Assembly (NCBI RefSeq): GCF_007991495.1
Contig: NZ_BJYL01000032.1
Span: forward strand, 16,500 to 80,499
Source of the DNA: Sporosarcina luteola
GTDB lineage: Bacteria > Bacillota > Bacilli > Bacillales_A > Planococcaceae
Direction: 5' to 3'
Length of the DNA: 64,000 nucleotides
In this document: one piece after another, positions 52,866 through 62,118 of the stretch
Position numbering within the stretch: position 1 is the stretch's first letter
Layout: every line of letters starts with the position of its first letter
Position numbers and translations under genes: made by a program
Notes under the pieces: model-generated
What the model was told of the DNA's origin: nothing
What the model saw: only the letters and a program-made list of their open reading frames with translations
Database searches by the model: none

Positions 52866-52870
52866 AAAAA

Positions 52871-52918
52871 TTGGTGCCTGCCACTGAAACAATGTTGAAT
52901 TGTTTCGTGGCAGGCACC
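52871..52918. terminator. Bidirectional hairpin between symporter and UPF0180 gene
   Basis: TGGTGCCTGCCAC..GAAACAAT and ATTGTTTC.GTGGCAGGCACCA form a stem of over 20 bp around GTTGA. On the minus strand a T run follows, so it probably terminates the UPF0180 gene. Confidence 0.8.
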
Positions 52919-52938
52919 ATTATTTCCGTGGTGGTCAA

Positions 52939-53172
52939 TTAGCGGTTTAGTCGTTGTTCGACGTCATTCACGACATCTTGAACCGACATTCCTTGGATAC
53001 CGACTACAGGAAAGTCGAATTGATCGACATTCACGTCACTGATAGCTCGAACAACACCGATGTCATATCCATTCAAGTTCTCATCGCTTTCAAACATCTT
53101 CACTTCATGCCCTTTTTCTTCCAATGCCATCTTCACATCGTCAAAAGGGTTTTCGACAGCGATTCTAGCCAT
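52939..53172 (-). CDS. UPF0180 protein (YkuS-like)
   Basis: 77 aa from ATG 53172 with GGAGGTG upstream. The family pattern is seen: MARIAVENPFDDVKMALEEKGHEV, GYDIGVVRAISDVNV, VGIQGMSVQDVVNDVEQRL. UPF0180 members are small, soluble and of unknown role, and are found across Bacillales. Confidence 0.9.
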   Translation of the reverse strand: MARIAVENPFDDVKMALEEKGHEVKMFESDENLNGYDIGVVRAISDVNVDQFDFPVVGIQGMSVQDVVNDVEQRLNR

Positions 53173-53255
53173 CTGTATCACCTCCGATTTCTGTAAGTTG
53201 ATGCCATTTTTTGTTTTCCCGGAATATACAAGTATAAACACGAAACGTTGGATTA

Positions 53256-53606
53256 CTATCCTTTCAGTTTCTTAAAACCTGTAAAGGCGTCGATCGTGAC
53301 GGATATGATGGAGGCTAGTCCGATTCCCATGATGATCAGATAGGAATGAGTGGAAATATCATCAGGTGATCTTTGGAAAACCTGAGCAAGGAGACTGGCA
53401 AGATAAGGTTGGACGAGTTTAGGATTTAGCAGTAAAACAATTATTAGAACTGTCCAGAACAAGTTGATGATGAGATTTCCGAGGGCAAGCTTTGTTGTCC
53501 ACTTAGGCGCAAGCGATTTGTATGAAGCGAGGACAATTTCGAAAGTCAACAACAAAAGTGTCACTGGAAACAGGGCCGTCACAGGAATATTGGCTGGTAG
53601 CGCCAT
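53256..53606 (-). CDS. Three-TM membrane protein, unrecognised
   Basis: 116 aa; ATG 53606, AAAGGA 11 nt upstream. Hydrophobic segments ALFPVTLLLLTFEIVLASY, LIINLFWTVLIIVLLLNP and YLIIMGIGLASIISVTIDAFTG. No family recognised with confidence. It lies on the same strand as the UPF0180 gene, 83 bp upstream of it. Confidence 0.68.
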   Translation of the reverse strand: MALPANIPVTALFPVTLLLLTFEIVLASYKSLAPKWTTKLALGNLIINLFWTVLIIVLLLNPKLVQPYLASLLAQVFQRSPDDISTHSYLIIMGIGLASIISVTIDAFTGFKKLKG

Positions 53607-53771
53607 CTAGACGTCAATCCTTTCGAGTATTTACAATGTAATCTACCCGCAATTCCAGGATTTTAACACGGACTGATTGAAAACAGATTATTAAGGAATA
53701 TAGCCAATCCCGCTCTAGATTCATGTATACTGTACATATTGTCAAATTTTATTAAAAGGCGTGGGATTTCT

Positions 53772-54989
53772 ATGACATCAATTAAACAGACACAAAACCC
53801 CGCAAATCCAGTGTATTCGATTATGTTTGCGATCGGAGCTTGCCATTTGTTGAATGATACCCTTCAAGCGGTTATACCGGCGATGTTTCCCATATTGGAG
53901 CAGGAAAGGGGATTAAGTTTTACGCAACTCGGATTCATAGCATTCTCATTGAACATTGTTGCTTCTTTTCTTCAGCCGGTTGTCGGTTATTTCAGTGATA
54001 GAAAACCGATGCCTTATGCGCTGCCAATCGGAATGACATTTTCCCTCATCGGCATGGCAGGTTTAGCTATTGCGCCAAGCTATTGGCTAATCTTGTTATC
54101 GGTTATCATATTAGGGCTTGGATCAGCGGTTTTCCATCCGGAAGGTTCACGTGTTTCTTTCCTTGCAGCCGGATCGAAAAGAGGGCTTTCACAATCAATC
54201 TATCAAGTCGGCGGGAACTCGGGACAAGCATTGGCGCCTTTAATAAGTGCGTTTGTATTAGTTCCGCTCGGCCAGAAAGGCGCGGCTGTTTTTATCGTCG
54301 TAGCTGCTCTTGGAATCATAATTTTATCGAGAATTTCCGCTTGGTATAAAAGGCAATTGGAATTGGAGAAAAAGAACAACCGGAAAAAAGTATTGCTTTC
54401 CTCCATCGGCGACTTAACGAAAAAACAAATTGGCATTGCGTTGACGTTGTTGTTAATCATTATTTTTGCCAGATCATTTTATGTAACGAATGTAACTAGC
54501 TTTTATATTTTTTATTTAATGGATGAATATGGGTTGAGGATTGGACAAGGGCAAATGTATATCTTCCTCTTTATGGCGCTTGGTGCTGCCGGAACATTTT
54601 TCGGAGGGCCGATGGCAGATCGGATTGGTCGAAAAAATGTTATTATGCTGTCGCTGTTAGTACCATTGCCGCTCTGCCTTTTGCTTCCGCATATGCCGTT
54701 ATGGGCAGTGGGCATATTATTGGTCTTCATCGGATTTTTCATCATGCTTAGCTTTTCGGTGACAGTCATCTATGCTCAGGAACTCGTTCCTAGTAAAATC
54801 GGAACAATGGCAGGTCTTACAGTTGGACTGGCATTTGGAATGGGTGCTATCGGGGCTGTCGTGATAGGCTCATTGATGGATGTGATCGGCATCTTCCCAA
54901 CGATGGTCATCGCTTCATTCTTGCCGTTTATTGGCCTTGCAGGGCTGGCTTTGCCAAAAGATCAAAAGATAACAACCGCTGAAAATTAA
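53772..54989 (+). CDS. MFS transporter, fosmidomycin-resistance (Fsr) group
   Basis: 405 aa from ATG 53772; the frame to 53739 lacks an RBS. Twelve membrane segments. The N-terminal ACHLLNDTLQAVIPAMFPILEQERGLSFTQLG and GLGSAVFHPEGSRVSFLA are characteristic of Fsr-type drug/proton antiporters, and DRIGRKNV is the MFS loop motif. Fsr homologs export fosmidomycin and related compounds; the natural substrate here is unknown. A terminator follows. Confidence 0.9.
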   Translation: MTSIKQTQNPANPVYSIMFAIGACHLLNDTLQAVIPAMFPILEQERGLSFTQLGFIAFSLNIVASFLQPVVGYFSDRKPMPYALPIGMTFSLIGMAGLAIAPSYWLILLSVIILGLGSAVFHPEGSRVSFLAAGSKRGLSQSIYQVGGNSGQALAPLISAFVLVPLGQKGAAVFIVVAALGIIILSRISAWYKRQLELEKKNNRKKVLLSSIGDLTKKQIGIALTLLLIIIFARSFYVTNVTSFYIFYLMDEYGLRIGQGQMYIFLFMALGAAGTFFGGPMADRIGRKNVIMLSLLVPLPLCLLLPHMPLWAVGILLVFIGFFIMLSFSVTVIYAQELVPSKIGTMAGLTVGLAFGMGAIGAVVIGSLMDVIGIFPTMVIASFLPFIGLAGLALPKDQKITTAEN

Positions 54990-55034
54990 TGAAAGCCGCA
55001 AACCGTTGCGAATGACGGTGGCGGCTTTTTATTC
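54990..55034 (+). terminator. Terminator of the Fsr-like gene
   Basis: AAAGCCGC..ACCGT and ACGGT..GCGGCTTT, then TTATT. Confidence 0.8.
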
Positions 55035-55035
55035 C

Positions 55036-55098
55036 TTTACAAGCTTCGTGAGTCGAAGTATACTATATTAGTTACCTAAGTAATCATTACCTAAGTAA
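55036..55098 (+). promoter_or_regulatory. marR promoter with two TTACCTAAGTAA operators
   Basis: TTTACA (55036), 17-bp spacer, TATACT (55059-55064), then two identical copies of the imperfect palindrome TTACCTAAGTAA at 55072-55083 and 55087-55098, spaced 15 bp. They cover the start region, so autorepression by the MarR protein is likely. Confidence 0.75.
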
Positions 55099-55115
55099 AT
55101 AAAGAGGTGCAAAAA

Positions 55116-55508
55116 ATGAATCCTATTATTCATGAGCTGTTCCAGAAATCACGCCTTTTGAGCAAGGAGCTAAATCAAGCATTAAAAAAGCATGATTTAT
55201 TCGCAGCTCAGTGGACTGTTATTTACTGTATTTTTCAACATGGAGAAATGACGCTGACACAGATTTGGAAGTACTTGAATGTGGAGGCGCCGACAATTAC
55301 ACGGACCGTCAATCGGTTGGAACAGATGGGTTGGTTAGAGACGCGCGAAGGAAAGGACCGTCGGGAAAAAAATGTTCGATTGACAGAAAGAGCAATAGTA
55401 GAGCTTGCTGAAATTAGTCAAACGATTATTCAGTTTGAAGATAATGCATTGAAGAATCTTACCGAAGAGGAAGAGAAGCTTCTAATGAACTTGTTGAAAA
55501 AAATATAA
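55116..55508 (+). CDS. MarR family transcriptional regulator
   Basis: 130 aa from ATG 55116 (AGAGGTG upstream; GTG 55107 possible). A winged helix with LTQIWKYLNVEAPTITRTVNRLEQMGWLETREGKDRREKNVRLTER, the recognition helix and beta wing of MarR proteins. It is followed 19 bp later by an MFS transporter gene, which it most likely controls together with itself through the TTACCTAAGTAA pair. Confidence 0.92.
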   Translation: MNPIIHELFQKSRLLSKELNQALKKHDLFAAQWTVIYCIFQHGEMTLTQIWKYLNVEAPTITRTVNRLEQMGWLETREGKDRREKNVRLTERAIVELAEISQTIIQFEDNALKNLTEEEEKLLMNLLKKI

Positions 55509-55527
55509 TAAGAAGGGGAGTCATCCA

Positions 55528-56694
55528 TTGAATCATAAAGAACCAATCTGGACAAAGTCGTTTATTAGTCTGTTTTTTACGAACTTGTCCGTTTTCATAG
55601 TCTTTTATGGCTTAGTATCTACGCTGCCGCTCTATGCAAAAGATGCTCTTAGCCGAACGGATGAAGAAGCTGGTCTATTGATGACCATTTTTTTATTGTC
55701 CGCCATTATTGTCCGGCCGTTTACTGGGAAGTTGCTTGATCTTGCAGGCAAAAGAAAAATGCTATGGATCAGCTTATTCTTCTACCTCATCTGTACGATC
55801 CTCTATTATTTCATCACACCTTTCGAAGGTTTGCTTGCGCTACGCTTTTTCCAAGGTGTTTGGTTCAGTATTGTGACGACTGCAGCAGGATCGCTTGCGG
55901 CTGACATCGTTCCAGTGACAAGACGCGGTGCCGGCCTTGGCTATTTTGTGATGTCTACCAATTTGGCTGTCGTAATAGGACCTTTTGTAGCTTTATTCAT
56001 CATTCAATCATACTCCTATGATGCTTTGTTTATCATGATGAGTGTGCTTATCATCATTGGGGCTTTAGTTGCTGTTCTCATTCCGGATGTGAAAGTGGAA
56101 GGGGCTGCTGTGCAATCAAAACTTTTTACTTGGAATGATTTATTCGAAAAAAAAGCGATGCCCATCGCATTGTTAGCAAGTCTTATCGCGTTCTCATATG
56201 CGAGTGTCCTTTCCTATCTGTCGATTTATGCGCAGGAGAAAGGATTGCTTCCACTTGCAAGCTTCTTTTTCGTTGTATTCGCTGCTGTTATGCTCATTAG
56301 TCGACCTTTTACAGGCAAGATTTTTGATGAAAAAGGTCCTGCATTTATATTGATTCCTGGATTTGTATTGTTTTTCTTAGGGCTGCTCATACTTGCCTTT
56401 ATGAATTCCGGAGGATTATTCCTTCTTGCTGGTGCATGTGTTGGTCTAGGTTATGGTGCACTTGTCCCAAGTTTGCAGACACTTGCCATCCAGTCAACAT
56501 CACATAATCGAAGCGGATATGCGACAGCGACATTTTTCACGTTGTTTGATACTGGACTTGCTATCGGCTCGTTTGTGCTCGGCATTGTCGCAGTTCAACT
56601 AGGGTATCGAAATGTTTATCTGCTTTCGAGTCTGCTTGTGCTTGCGGTACTTGCATTTTACTTAGTGACTGTGAGAAAACGTCGTCAAGCTTAA
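55528..56694 (+). CDS. MFS transporter (YfmO/YwoG-like efflux)
   Basis: 388 aa from TTG 55528 with GAAGGGGAG 9 nt upstream. Twelve membrane segments; loop motif GKLLDLAGKRKMLW and the antiporter-like helix 5 GAGLGYFVMSTNLAVVIGPFV. Cotranscription with marR points to drug or metabolite export. Substrate unknown. Confidence 0.9.
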   Translation: MNHKEPIWTKSFISLFFTNLSVFIVFYGLVSTLPLYAKDALSRTDEEAGLLMTIFLLSAIIVRPFTGKLLDLAGKRKMLWISLFFYLICTILYYFITPFEGLLALRFFQGVWFSIVTTAAGSLAADIVPVTRRGAGLGYFVMSTNLAVVIGPFVALFIIQSYSYDALFIMMSVLIIIGALVAVLIPDVKVEGAAVQSKLFTWNDLFEKKAMPIALLASLIAFSYASVLSYLSIYAQEKGLLPLASFFFVVFAAVMLISRPFTGKIFDEKGPAFILIPGFVLFFLGLLILAFMNSGGLFLLAGACVGLGYGALVPSLQTLAIQSTSHNRSGYATATFFTLFDTGLAIGSFVLGIVAVQLGYRNVYLLSSLLVLAVLAFYLVTVRKRRQA

Positions 56695-56728
56695 TCATAT
56701 CGACTTCCAAGTTAATTTGCTGATCAAC

Positions 56729-56754
56729 GTTACCTTATAGGAGTTTTAGGGTAT
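56729..56754 (+). promoter_or_regulatory. Candidate sigma-B promoter of the BCCT gene
   Basis: GTTACC, 14 bp, GGGTAT: a perfect sigma-B -10 but only half of the -35 consensus. It lies 20 bp before the BCCT start. Osmolyte uptake genes such as opuE are sigma-B controlled in B. subtilis. Confidence 0.45.
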
Positions 56755-56773
56755 AGGATTAGTATCTAACTAA

Positions 56774-58357
56774 ATGGGAGTCGATTTTGTTTTGGACAGA
56801 AAGTTTTGGAAAAACCCGGTGTTTTCGATATCGGCCGTCATTATTTTTATTCTTGTAATCATAGGAGCAGTCATTCCGAAGCCTTTTGGAAAGGTATCGG
56901 GGCACTTATATGACTTTACAACAACAAAGTTCGGTTGGTTTTATTTGTTAACGGTATTCATTATCGTCATATTTCTAGTCGGTTTGGCTATAAGTAAATT
57001 TGGAGCAATTCGTTTAGGAGGGGATGAGGAGAGGCCGGATTATCCATTCTTCACTTGGATTGGAATGCTGTTTTCAGCAGGATTCGGTGTCGGCCTAGTA
57101 TTTTGGGGAGTTGCGGAACCGATGAGCCATTATTTCATCTCTCCTCTTAAAGGCGTGGAGCCGCAATCACAAGAGGCGGCCCGGATTGCGATGGGATATT
57201 CATTCTTCCATTGGGGAATTTCGCAATGGGCGATTTTCGGCATTGTAGGTCTCGTGATCGGATTTCTGCAGTTTCGGAAAAAAAAGGATGGGCTTATTTC
57301 TACAGCGCTTGAACCATTGGTCGGTTCTAATAAACATCTGAAAACGGGCATTGATTCCTTTGCGGTTATTGCTACCGTAATGGGGATTGCTACTTCGCTA
57401 GGCATGGGTGTATTGCAGATGAGCGGTGGTCTGGAGTATGTTTTTCATACAAAAAATAGTTTTTTAATACAGCTCATTATTATCTTCATCGTTTTCGTCG
57501 CTTATATGCTTTCTGCATCTTCGGGTTTGAATAAAGGGATTGCATATTTAGGTAACTTCAATTTGGCCATGGCCATTGCATTGCTTTTATTTTTCTTCAT
57601 AGTCGGGCCGAAAGTGTTCATATTGGAAAGCTTCACATTGGCGATAGGGGATTATATTAATAATTTCATCCGATATAGCTTGCGATTGCAACCGTATCAA
57701 GGAGGAACATGGGTTAGGGAATGGACGATTTTCTATTGGGCATGGACGATTGCTTGGTCGCCCTTCGTCGGGGCCTTTGTGGCAAGGGTATCGAAAGGGC
57801 GTACGATACGTGAATTCATTGCCGGAGTTATGATTATTCCTCCTGTGTTTGCATGTATGTGGATTGCGACTTTGGGAGGCACGGCCTTGTATAGCGATTT
57901 GAACAAGGGGACACAGATTGCGGAAGCGGTCGATGCAGAAGTGACTTCCGCCATTTTTGAAACGCTGAAACATTTGCCGTTTACTGGAATTGTTTCGTTC
58001 TTATCGATCATTCTTATTTTCACCTTTCTTATTACTTCGGCAGATTCCGCTACGTATATTTTAGCAAGTATGACGACGAAGGGAAGTTTATTCCCGCCGT
58101 TGCTCGTTAAGATGATCTGGGGCTTTTTGATGTCTGCAATTGCTGCGGTTTTGCTATATGCAGGCGGTTTGGAAGCATTGCAATCAGCTTCGCTTGTATC
58201 TGCACTTCCATTCACGTTGTTCCTTATTTTGTTAATGTTTTCGTTAGCGAAACTGCTTAGAAAGGAACCGATAACGGTGAGGCCGACTGATATTAGGCGA
58301 TTCGAGAAGATCGAACAGGAAGTGAAGAAGAAGGAAAGTAGAAGAAAGAAGAAGTGA
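56774..58357 (+). CDS. BCCT family betaine/carnitine/choline transporter
   Basis: 527 aa from ATG 56774; TTG 56792, with GGGAG upstream, is another possible start. Twelve helices. Family signatures: WGVAEPMSHYF, the glycine-rich stretch GIATSLGMGVLQMSGGLEYV (sodium/substrate), and WTIAWSPFVGAFVARVSKGRTIREF. The basic tail KKKESRRKKK is typical of osmo-sensing members (OpuD, BetP). It imports glycine betaine or a related osmolyte with sodium. It could work in the same stress response as the OpuAC protein at 61201. Confidence 0.94.
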   Translation: MGVDFVLDRKFWKNPVFSISAVIIFILVIIGAVIPKPFGKVSGHLYDFTTTKFGWFYLLTVFIIVIFLVGLAISKFGAIRLGGDEERPDYPFFTWIGMLFSAGFGVGLVFWGVAEPMSHYFISPLKGVEPQSQEAARIAMGYSFFHWGISQWAIFGIVGLVIGFLQFRKKKDGLISTALEPLVGSNKHLKTGIDSFAVIATVMGIATSLGMGVLQMSGGLEYVFHTKNSFLIQLIIIFIVFVAYMLSASSGLNKGIAYLGNFNLAMAIALLLFFFIVGPKVFILESFTLAIGDYINNFIRYSLRLQPYQGGTWVREWTIFYWAWTIAWSPFVGAFVARVSKGRTIREFIAGVMIIPPVFACMWIATLGGTALYSDLNKGTQIAEAVDAEVTSAIFETLKHLPFTGIVSFLSIILIFTFLITSADSATYILASMTTKGSLFPPLLVKMIWGFLMSAIAAVLLYAGGLEALQSASLVSALPFTLFLILLMFSLAKLLRKEPITVRPTDIRRFEKIEQEVKKKESRRKKK

Positions 58358-58361
58358 GGAA

Positions 58362-58413
58362 AGAAGGAGCTGTCCAGAAAGTCAGTACAAACTGATTTTC
58401 TGAACAGCTTTTT
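58362..58413 (+). terminator. Terminator of the BCCT gene
   Basis: AGCTGT.CAGAAA.TCAG pairs with CTGA.TTTCTG.ACAGCT, followed by TTTTT. Confidence 0.85.
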
Positions 58414-58543
58414 TCTTTTATTGCCCCTGGATCAGCAAAAACAGGCATTACGGTCAATTAAACGTCTTTTAATGTCCTGTTCGACAGCTCCTATCTGCTG
58501 TTCATGAGTATTTTTAAGTTTCTAGTACAAAATCCTGAACACC

Positions 58544-58966
58544 TTATTTATACAGCCTTTTCAATGCTTCTTTGAAGGCTGGTTTAATATTCGTTTCCGG
58601 TCGGATCGCTTCGGTCATCAATTCCGCTTCCTCCACGTTTTCCGCTTTGCCCAATTCAAGTAAAGTGGCTGCAGCGAGTGTGCCGCCGCGGCCTCTGCCT
58701 GTGTTGCAATGGAAGTAGACGTTTTTACCTTCACGATAAGCTTCCATCACTTTATTCACAGCCTCTCGGATCGAATCGTCTTGGGATTCTGCATCGTCCA
58801 ATAACGGTTGGTGAATACTGATTTCACTTGGCAATTCTCCGTCAACGTCTGCACGCAAGTCATAGATGACGTCAATCTTCTCGTTTGCCATCAACTCTTC
58901 AATCGCGTCCACACCTCCGAAAAAGATGCGATCTGTTACTATAGCTTTATACGGTTTGTTTGTCAT
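58544..58966 (-). CDS. Dual-specificity protein phosphatase-like protein
   Basis: 140 aa. The CX5R active site reads HCNTGRGRGG, the P-loop of cysteine-based phosphatases, and VIYDLRADVDGELP fits the strand before it; a general-acid Asp would lie in LLDDAESQDD. Its target is unknown. Its start overlaps the end of the metallophosphatase gene by 20 bp, so the two phosphatases are cotranscribed. Confidence 0.85.
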   Translation of the reverse strand: MTNKPYKAIVTDRIFFGGVDAIEELMANEKIDVIYDLRADVDGELPSEISIHQPLLDDAESQDDSIREAVNKVMEAYREGKNVYFHCNTGRGRGGTLAAATLLELGKAENVEEAELMTEAIRPETNIKPAFKEALKRLYK

Positions 58967-59708
58967 TATTTTTCTCCTCTTTCTTTCGTTGAAGATGCTC
59001 CGCTTTTATTGAGTAAACGGTTTTACCCGGCAATTCAAGGCAGTTCAACTGTCCTCCGTAGACTGCTGCGCCATCGATTCCTATTATTCGATTTTCCCCA
59101 TAGAAAACAGAGAAGTTCTGCTTGTCCTTATGTAAAACTTTCGTTGGCGTATGGCCAAAAATAACGGTCTTTTCTCCGCAATAACCGTTATGGAATAAAT
59201 CCCTGATCCAAATGAGTTCATATGGATCTGTCTCGTCAAGTGTTTTCTCTGGATGGACGCCGGCATGGACGAAAATGATGTCATCCGTTTCTATATAATA
59301 CTCCAGGGTGTCAATGAATTGAAGATGCTCCTCTAACTTTTCAGAGTAGATGATCGGTTTTTCGAATGGCTCATCTTCTTCAATGATAAATTGGTGTTCC
59401 GAAAACCCATAGCTTTGCAACGTTTGGCTTCCGCCATTACGGTTTGTCCAGTTTTTCCATGCTCTTTCATCATCTGTCGTCAATGCTTTAACCATCATAT
59501 CCTCATGATTGCCTTTCAATACGATTGCCCCAGCATCTTTCAACTGGATCACTTTCTCAAGAACCCCTTTGGAATCAGGGCCGCGATCGATATAGTCGCC
59601 CAATAGAATTAGTTGGTCTGCTTTCGCATCGTAGTTCGCAGTTTCTAATAGCTTTTCCAATAAACCCAGTTCCCCATGAATGTCACTAATGACCAATGTT
59701 CTTTTCAA
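58947..59708 (-). CDS. Calcineurin-like metallophosphoesterase (PrpE/serine-threonine phosphatase group)
   Basis: About 253 aa; the start is TTG 59708 (AAAGGA 8 nt upstream) or ATG 59717. The metallophosphatase motifs are complete: SDIHGE, GDYIDRGPDS, KGNHE, and the distal histidines in FVHAGV and FGHTPT. Similar proteins act as phosphoprotein phosphatases or as diadenosine tetraphosphatase (PrpE). It is the first gene of a two-phosphatase operon. Confidence 0.9.
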   Translation of the reverse strand: MKRTLVISDIHGELGLLEKLLETANYDAKADQLILLGDYIDRGPDSKGVLEKVIQLKDAGAIVLKGNHEDMMVKALTTDDERAWKNWTNRNGGSQTLQSYGFSEHQFIIEEDEPFEKPIIYSEKLEEHLQFIDTLEYYIETDDIIFVHAGVHPEKTLDETDPYELIWIRDLFHNGYCGEKTVIFGHTPTKVLHKDKQNFSVFYGENRIIGIDGAAVYGGQLNCLELPGKTVYSIKAEHLQRKKEEKNNDKQTV

Positions 59709-59800
59709 TGGTATCATCCTTTCCATAACGCCTATCATGATTCTATCGCATTTTCATGGTACGATTAACAAAATAGTCTCAAAAGAAAGGGAAGATGTTC

Positions 59801-60475
59801 ATGTGTGGTCGTTTTACCCTATTCGCACCGTATTATGAAATCATGGAACGTTTTGATATTGAAGCCGCTTTTGCAGAAAGTGATTATATTCCCAGCTATA
59901 ATATTGCACCTTCACAACAAGTCGCGGCTATTATCAATGATGGAAAGAGAAATCGTCTCGGTCATTTACGTTGGGGGCTCATCCCGCCGTGGGCAAAAGA
60001 TGAGAAAATCGGCTATAAAATGATCAATGCAAGGGCGGAAACTGTAGCAGAAAAACCGAGTTTTCGAAAAGCCTTCAGTAAAAAACGTTGTATCATTCCT
60101 GCTGATTCCTTTTATGAATGGCAAAAACAAAACGGTGAAAAGATCCCGATACGAATCAAGTTGAAAAACGATGAATTGTTTGCAATCGCAGGGCTCTGGG
60201 AGACTTGGCAATCCCCAGACGGCAAATTACTCCATACATGTACTGCCATTACTACTGAACCGAACGAGCTGATGAAACCAATTCATGATCGAATGCCTGT
60301 CATTTTGAAAAGGGAAGATGAGGCGGCTTGGCTAGACCCGTTGAATTCCGATATTCATTTCCTGGGGAATATGCTAAAGCCTTTTGATGAGGCTCAAATG
60401 GACGCATATAGTGTCTCTTCGGCTGTTAACTCACCGAAAAATAATGAAGAATCACTTATTCTTCCAGTTTGTTAA
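59801..60475 (+). CDS. SRAP domain protein (YedK/HMCES family)
   Basis: 224 aa. The start is set at ATG 59801 so that the catalytic Cys is residue 2 (MCGRFTLF), as required in this family; an in-frame ATG two codons earlier would bury it. Other conserved parts: IPSYNIAPSQ (Asn), WGLIPPWA, NARAETV (Glu) and the His in PIHDRMPVIL. SRAP proteins form a thiazolidine crosslink with abasic sites in single-stranded DNA and protect them. No SOS-type box was identified. Confidence 0.94.
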   Translation: MCGRFTLFAPYYEIMERFDIEAAFAESDYIPSYNIAPSQQVAAIINDGKRNRLGHLRWGLIPPWAKDEKIGYKMINARAETVAEKPSFRKAFSKKRCIIPADSFYEWQKQNGEKIPIRIKLKNDELFAIAGLWETWQSPDGKLLHTCTAITTEPNELMKPIHDRMPVILKREDEAAWLDPLNSDIHFLGNMLKPFDEAQMDAYSVSSAVNSPKNNEESLILPVC

Positions 60476-60534
60476 TTGAAATTTGAAACGAATCTCTTTT
60501 GACCGCGTCTACTCTTCAAAGGGGAGGGGTTGGC

Positions 60535-61107
60535 GTGAGGAAAATAAGATATATATTGCCTGTTGGATTCTTGTTCGTCATGCTTCTATCGTTACAACCG
60601 TTAGAAGCTTCAGCTTGTTCATGCGTCATGCCGCCACCGCCTGAGGACGCGCTCAATGAGGCGGATGCAGTTTTCAGCGGGGAAGTTGTTGAAGTTGATG
60701 AGAACAGGAAACTCCTTGGAGGTTCCTATGGCAAAACGGTCCAATTTAATGTGGATGAAACTTGGAAGGGAATAGATGAATCTGAAATTGCCATTACAAC
60801 GGGGTTAAGCGGTGGTGATTGTGGAATTTCTTTTGAAAAGGGACAAAAATACTTGGTGTATGCATCGGCAAGTAATATGTATGTAGCTGGCACTCTTTCC
60901 ACGACGATTTGTCACAGAACAACTGAACTTGCCAATGCGGCAGCAGATTTGAATGCATTGGGAGAAGGCGAGGAAATCAAGCAGCTGGATGAAAAAATTG
61001 ATGAATCTACCAATTTTCCATGGTGGGCGTTCGCCATTTTCAATCTTGGATTAATCGCTATATTTATTGGTTTCCGAGTTAAGTCACTAATAAAGGCGCG
61101 CAGCTAA
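60535..61107 (+). CDS. Secreted, C-terminally anchored protein with TIMP/NTR-like domain
   Basis: 190 aa from GTG 60535 (GGGGAGGGG upstream). A signal peptide ends at EASA; the mature protein begins CSCVMPPPPEDALNEADAVFSGEVVEV. The N-terminal CxC and the OB-fold pattern are those of tissue-inhibitor-of-metalloproteinase/netrin-like domains, with further Cys in GGDCG and TICHR. A membrane helix at residues about 162-182 (WWAFAIFNLGLIAIFIGF) and a basic tail anchor it. Bacterial members have no established function. Confidence 0.8.
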   Translation: MRKIRYILPVGFLFVMLLSLQPLEASACSCVMPPPPEDALNEADAVFSGEVVEVDENRKLLGGSYGKTVQFNVDETWKGIDESEIAITTGLSGGDCGISFEKGQKYLVYASASNMYVAGTLSTTICHRTTELANAAADLNALGEGEEIKQLDEKIDESTNFPWWAFAIFNLGLIAIFIGFRVKSLIKARS

Positions 61108-61156
61108 ATTCATAACGGGTTCGACCTGTGGGAAGAAAAAATTAAAAGGGACAAAA

Positions 61157-61196
61157 AACGATTCCACATGCATCACAACATGTGGAATCGCTTTCA
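61157..61196. terminator. Bidirectional terminator between convergent genes
   Basis: CGATTCCACATG and CATGTGGAATCG arms around CATCACAA. Confidence 0.8.
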
Positions 61197-61200
61197 ATCA

Positions 61201-62118
61201 TCAATTCGATTTTAAATCTTCAATTGAATCGACGCCCTCCATATAGGTTGGCACTGCCAAACCTTGCTTGACGCCTACCATACTTACACCGATATCTTCA
61301 AATTCGCCTTCGAACTTCTCAACATATGTTTTATGCGTGTTTGGCAACCAAGCGGCAAATGTTGCATCTGCACTTCCGTCAGCAACAGCTGAAAACATAG
61401 GACCTGGTTCTACCATTGATAACTGGACATCATAGCCCATATCTTCGAGAACGATTTTCATCATGTTATGGCTTGCCAATTCACTATCCCATGGCGCATA
61501 CACAAGTTTGATCGTCTCACCGTTCACTTTAGCGACACCGTCTGTCCATTCGGATACTTTATCTTGATTATCATCAACCCAAGTACGTGCAGCCACTTCA
61601 GGTTTTTCGCCATCTTCAATCGCAATCATAATTTCCGCCATATCATCCATATCCCATGAAAAACGTTGGAAAATCGTGTAGGCTTCAGGGAAATCTTCCT
61701 TGAACCCTGTACGTCCTAGCGTATGGATTTCCTCGGCATCCCCATAAATCAGTTGAGGATCATCTAAATATTTCAAGTCGAATTTTGAAAACTTCCAGTG
61801 CGGACTCCACGCTGTTATGATAATCGGTTCTTCTTTATCATAAGCCCTTTTTAAAGCGGCCGTCATCGCGGCACCGGAGCCTGAAGTGACGTTCCAATCT
61901 GGCAGATCATATTCTTCAAGAACTTTTGCTGTCAGCTCCATATGTCCAGATCCAGGGTCAATCCCTGTAATTGTATAGTCGACTGATTCACCAACGTTTC
62001 CAGTTGTTCCGGATATTTTCTCATCATCATTTTTTGCATCAGCATTTCCACACGCAGCAAGCCCAATTGCTAACACTGCGGTCATTCCAATTCCAGTTGC
62101 TTTTTTAAAAAGTCTCAA
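61201..62118 (-). CDS. opuAC: Glycine betaine ABC transporter substrate-binding lipoprotein (OpuAC-like)
   Basis: 305 aa from TTG 62118 with AGGAGG upstream. Lipoprotein signal LAIGLAACGN. The two lobes follow B. subtilis OpuAC in order: TGIDPGSGHMELTAKVLEEYDL and IITAWSPHWKF (aromatic betaine cage), then KLVYAPWDSELASHNM and FAAWLPNTHKTYVEKF. It binds glycine betaine or proline betaine outside the membrane. Its usual partners opuAA and opuAB are not upstream; the preceding 700 bp hold no transporter gene. Confidence 0.93.
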   Translation of the reverse strand: MRLFKKATGIGMTAVLAIGLAACGNADAKNDDEKISGTTGNVGESVDYTITGIDPGSGHMELTAKVLEEYDLPDWNVTSGSGAAMTAALKRAYDKEEPIIITAWSPHWKFSKFDLKYLDDPQLIYGDAEEIHTLGRTGFKEDFPEAYTIFQRFSWDMDDMAEIMIAIEDGEKPEVAARTWVDDNQDKVSEWTDGVAKVNGETIKLVYAPWDSELASHNMMKIVLEDMGYDVQLSMVEPGPMFSAVADGSADATFAAWLPNTHKTYVEKFEGEFEDIGVSMVGVKQGLAVPTYMEGVDSIEDLKSN

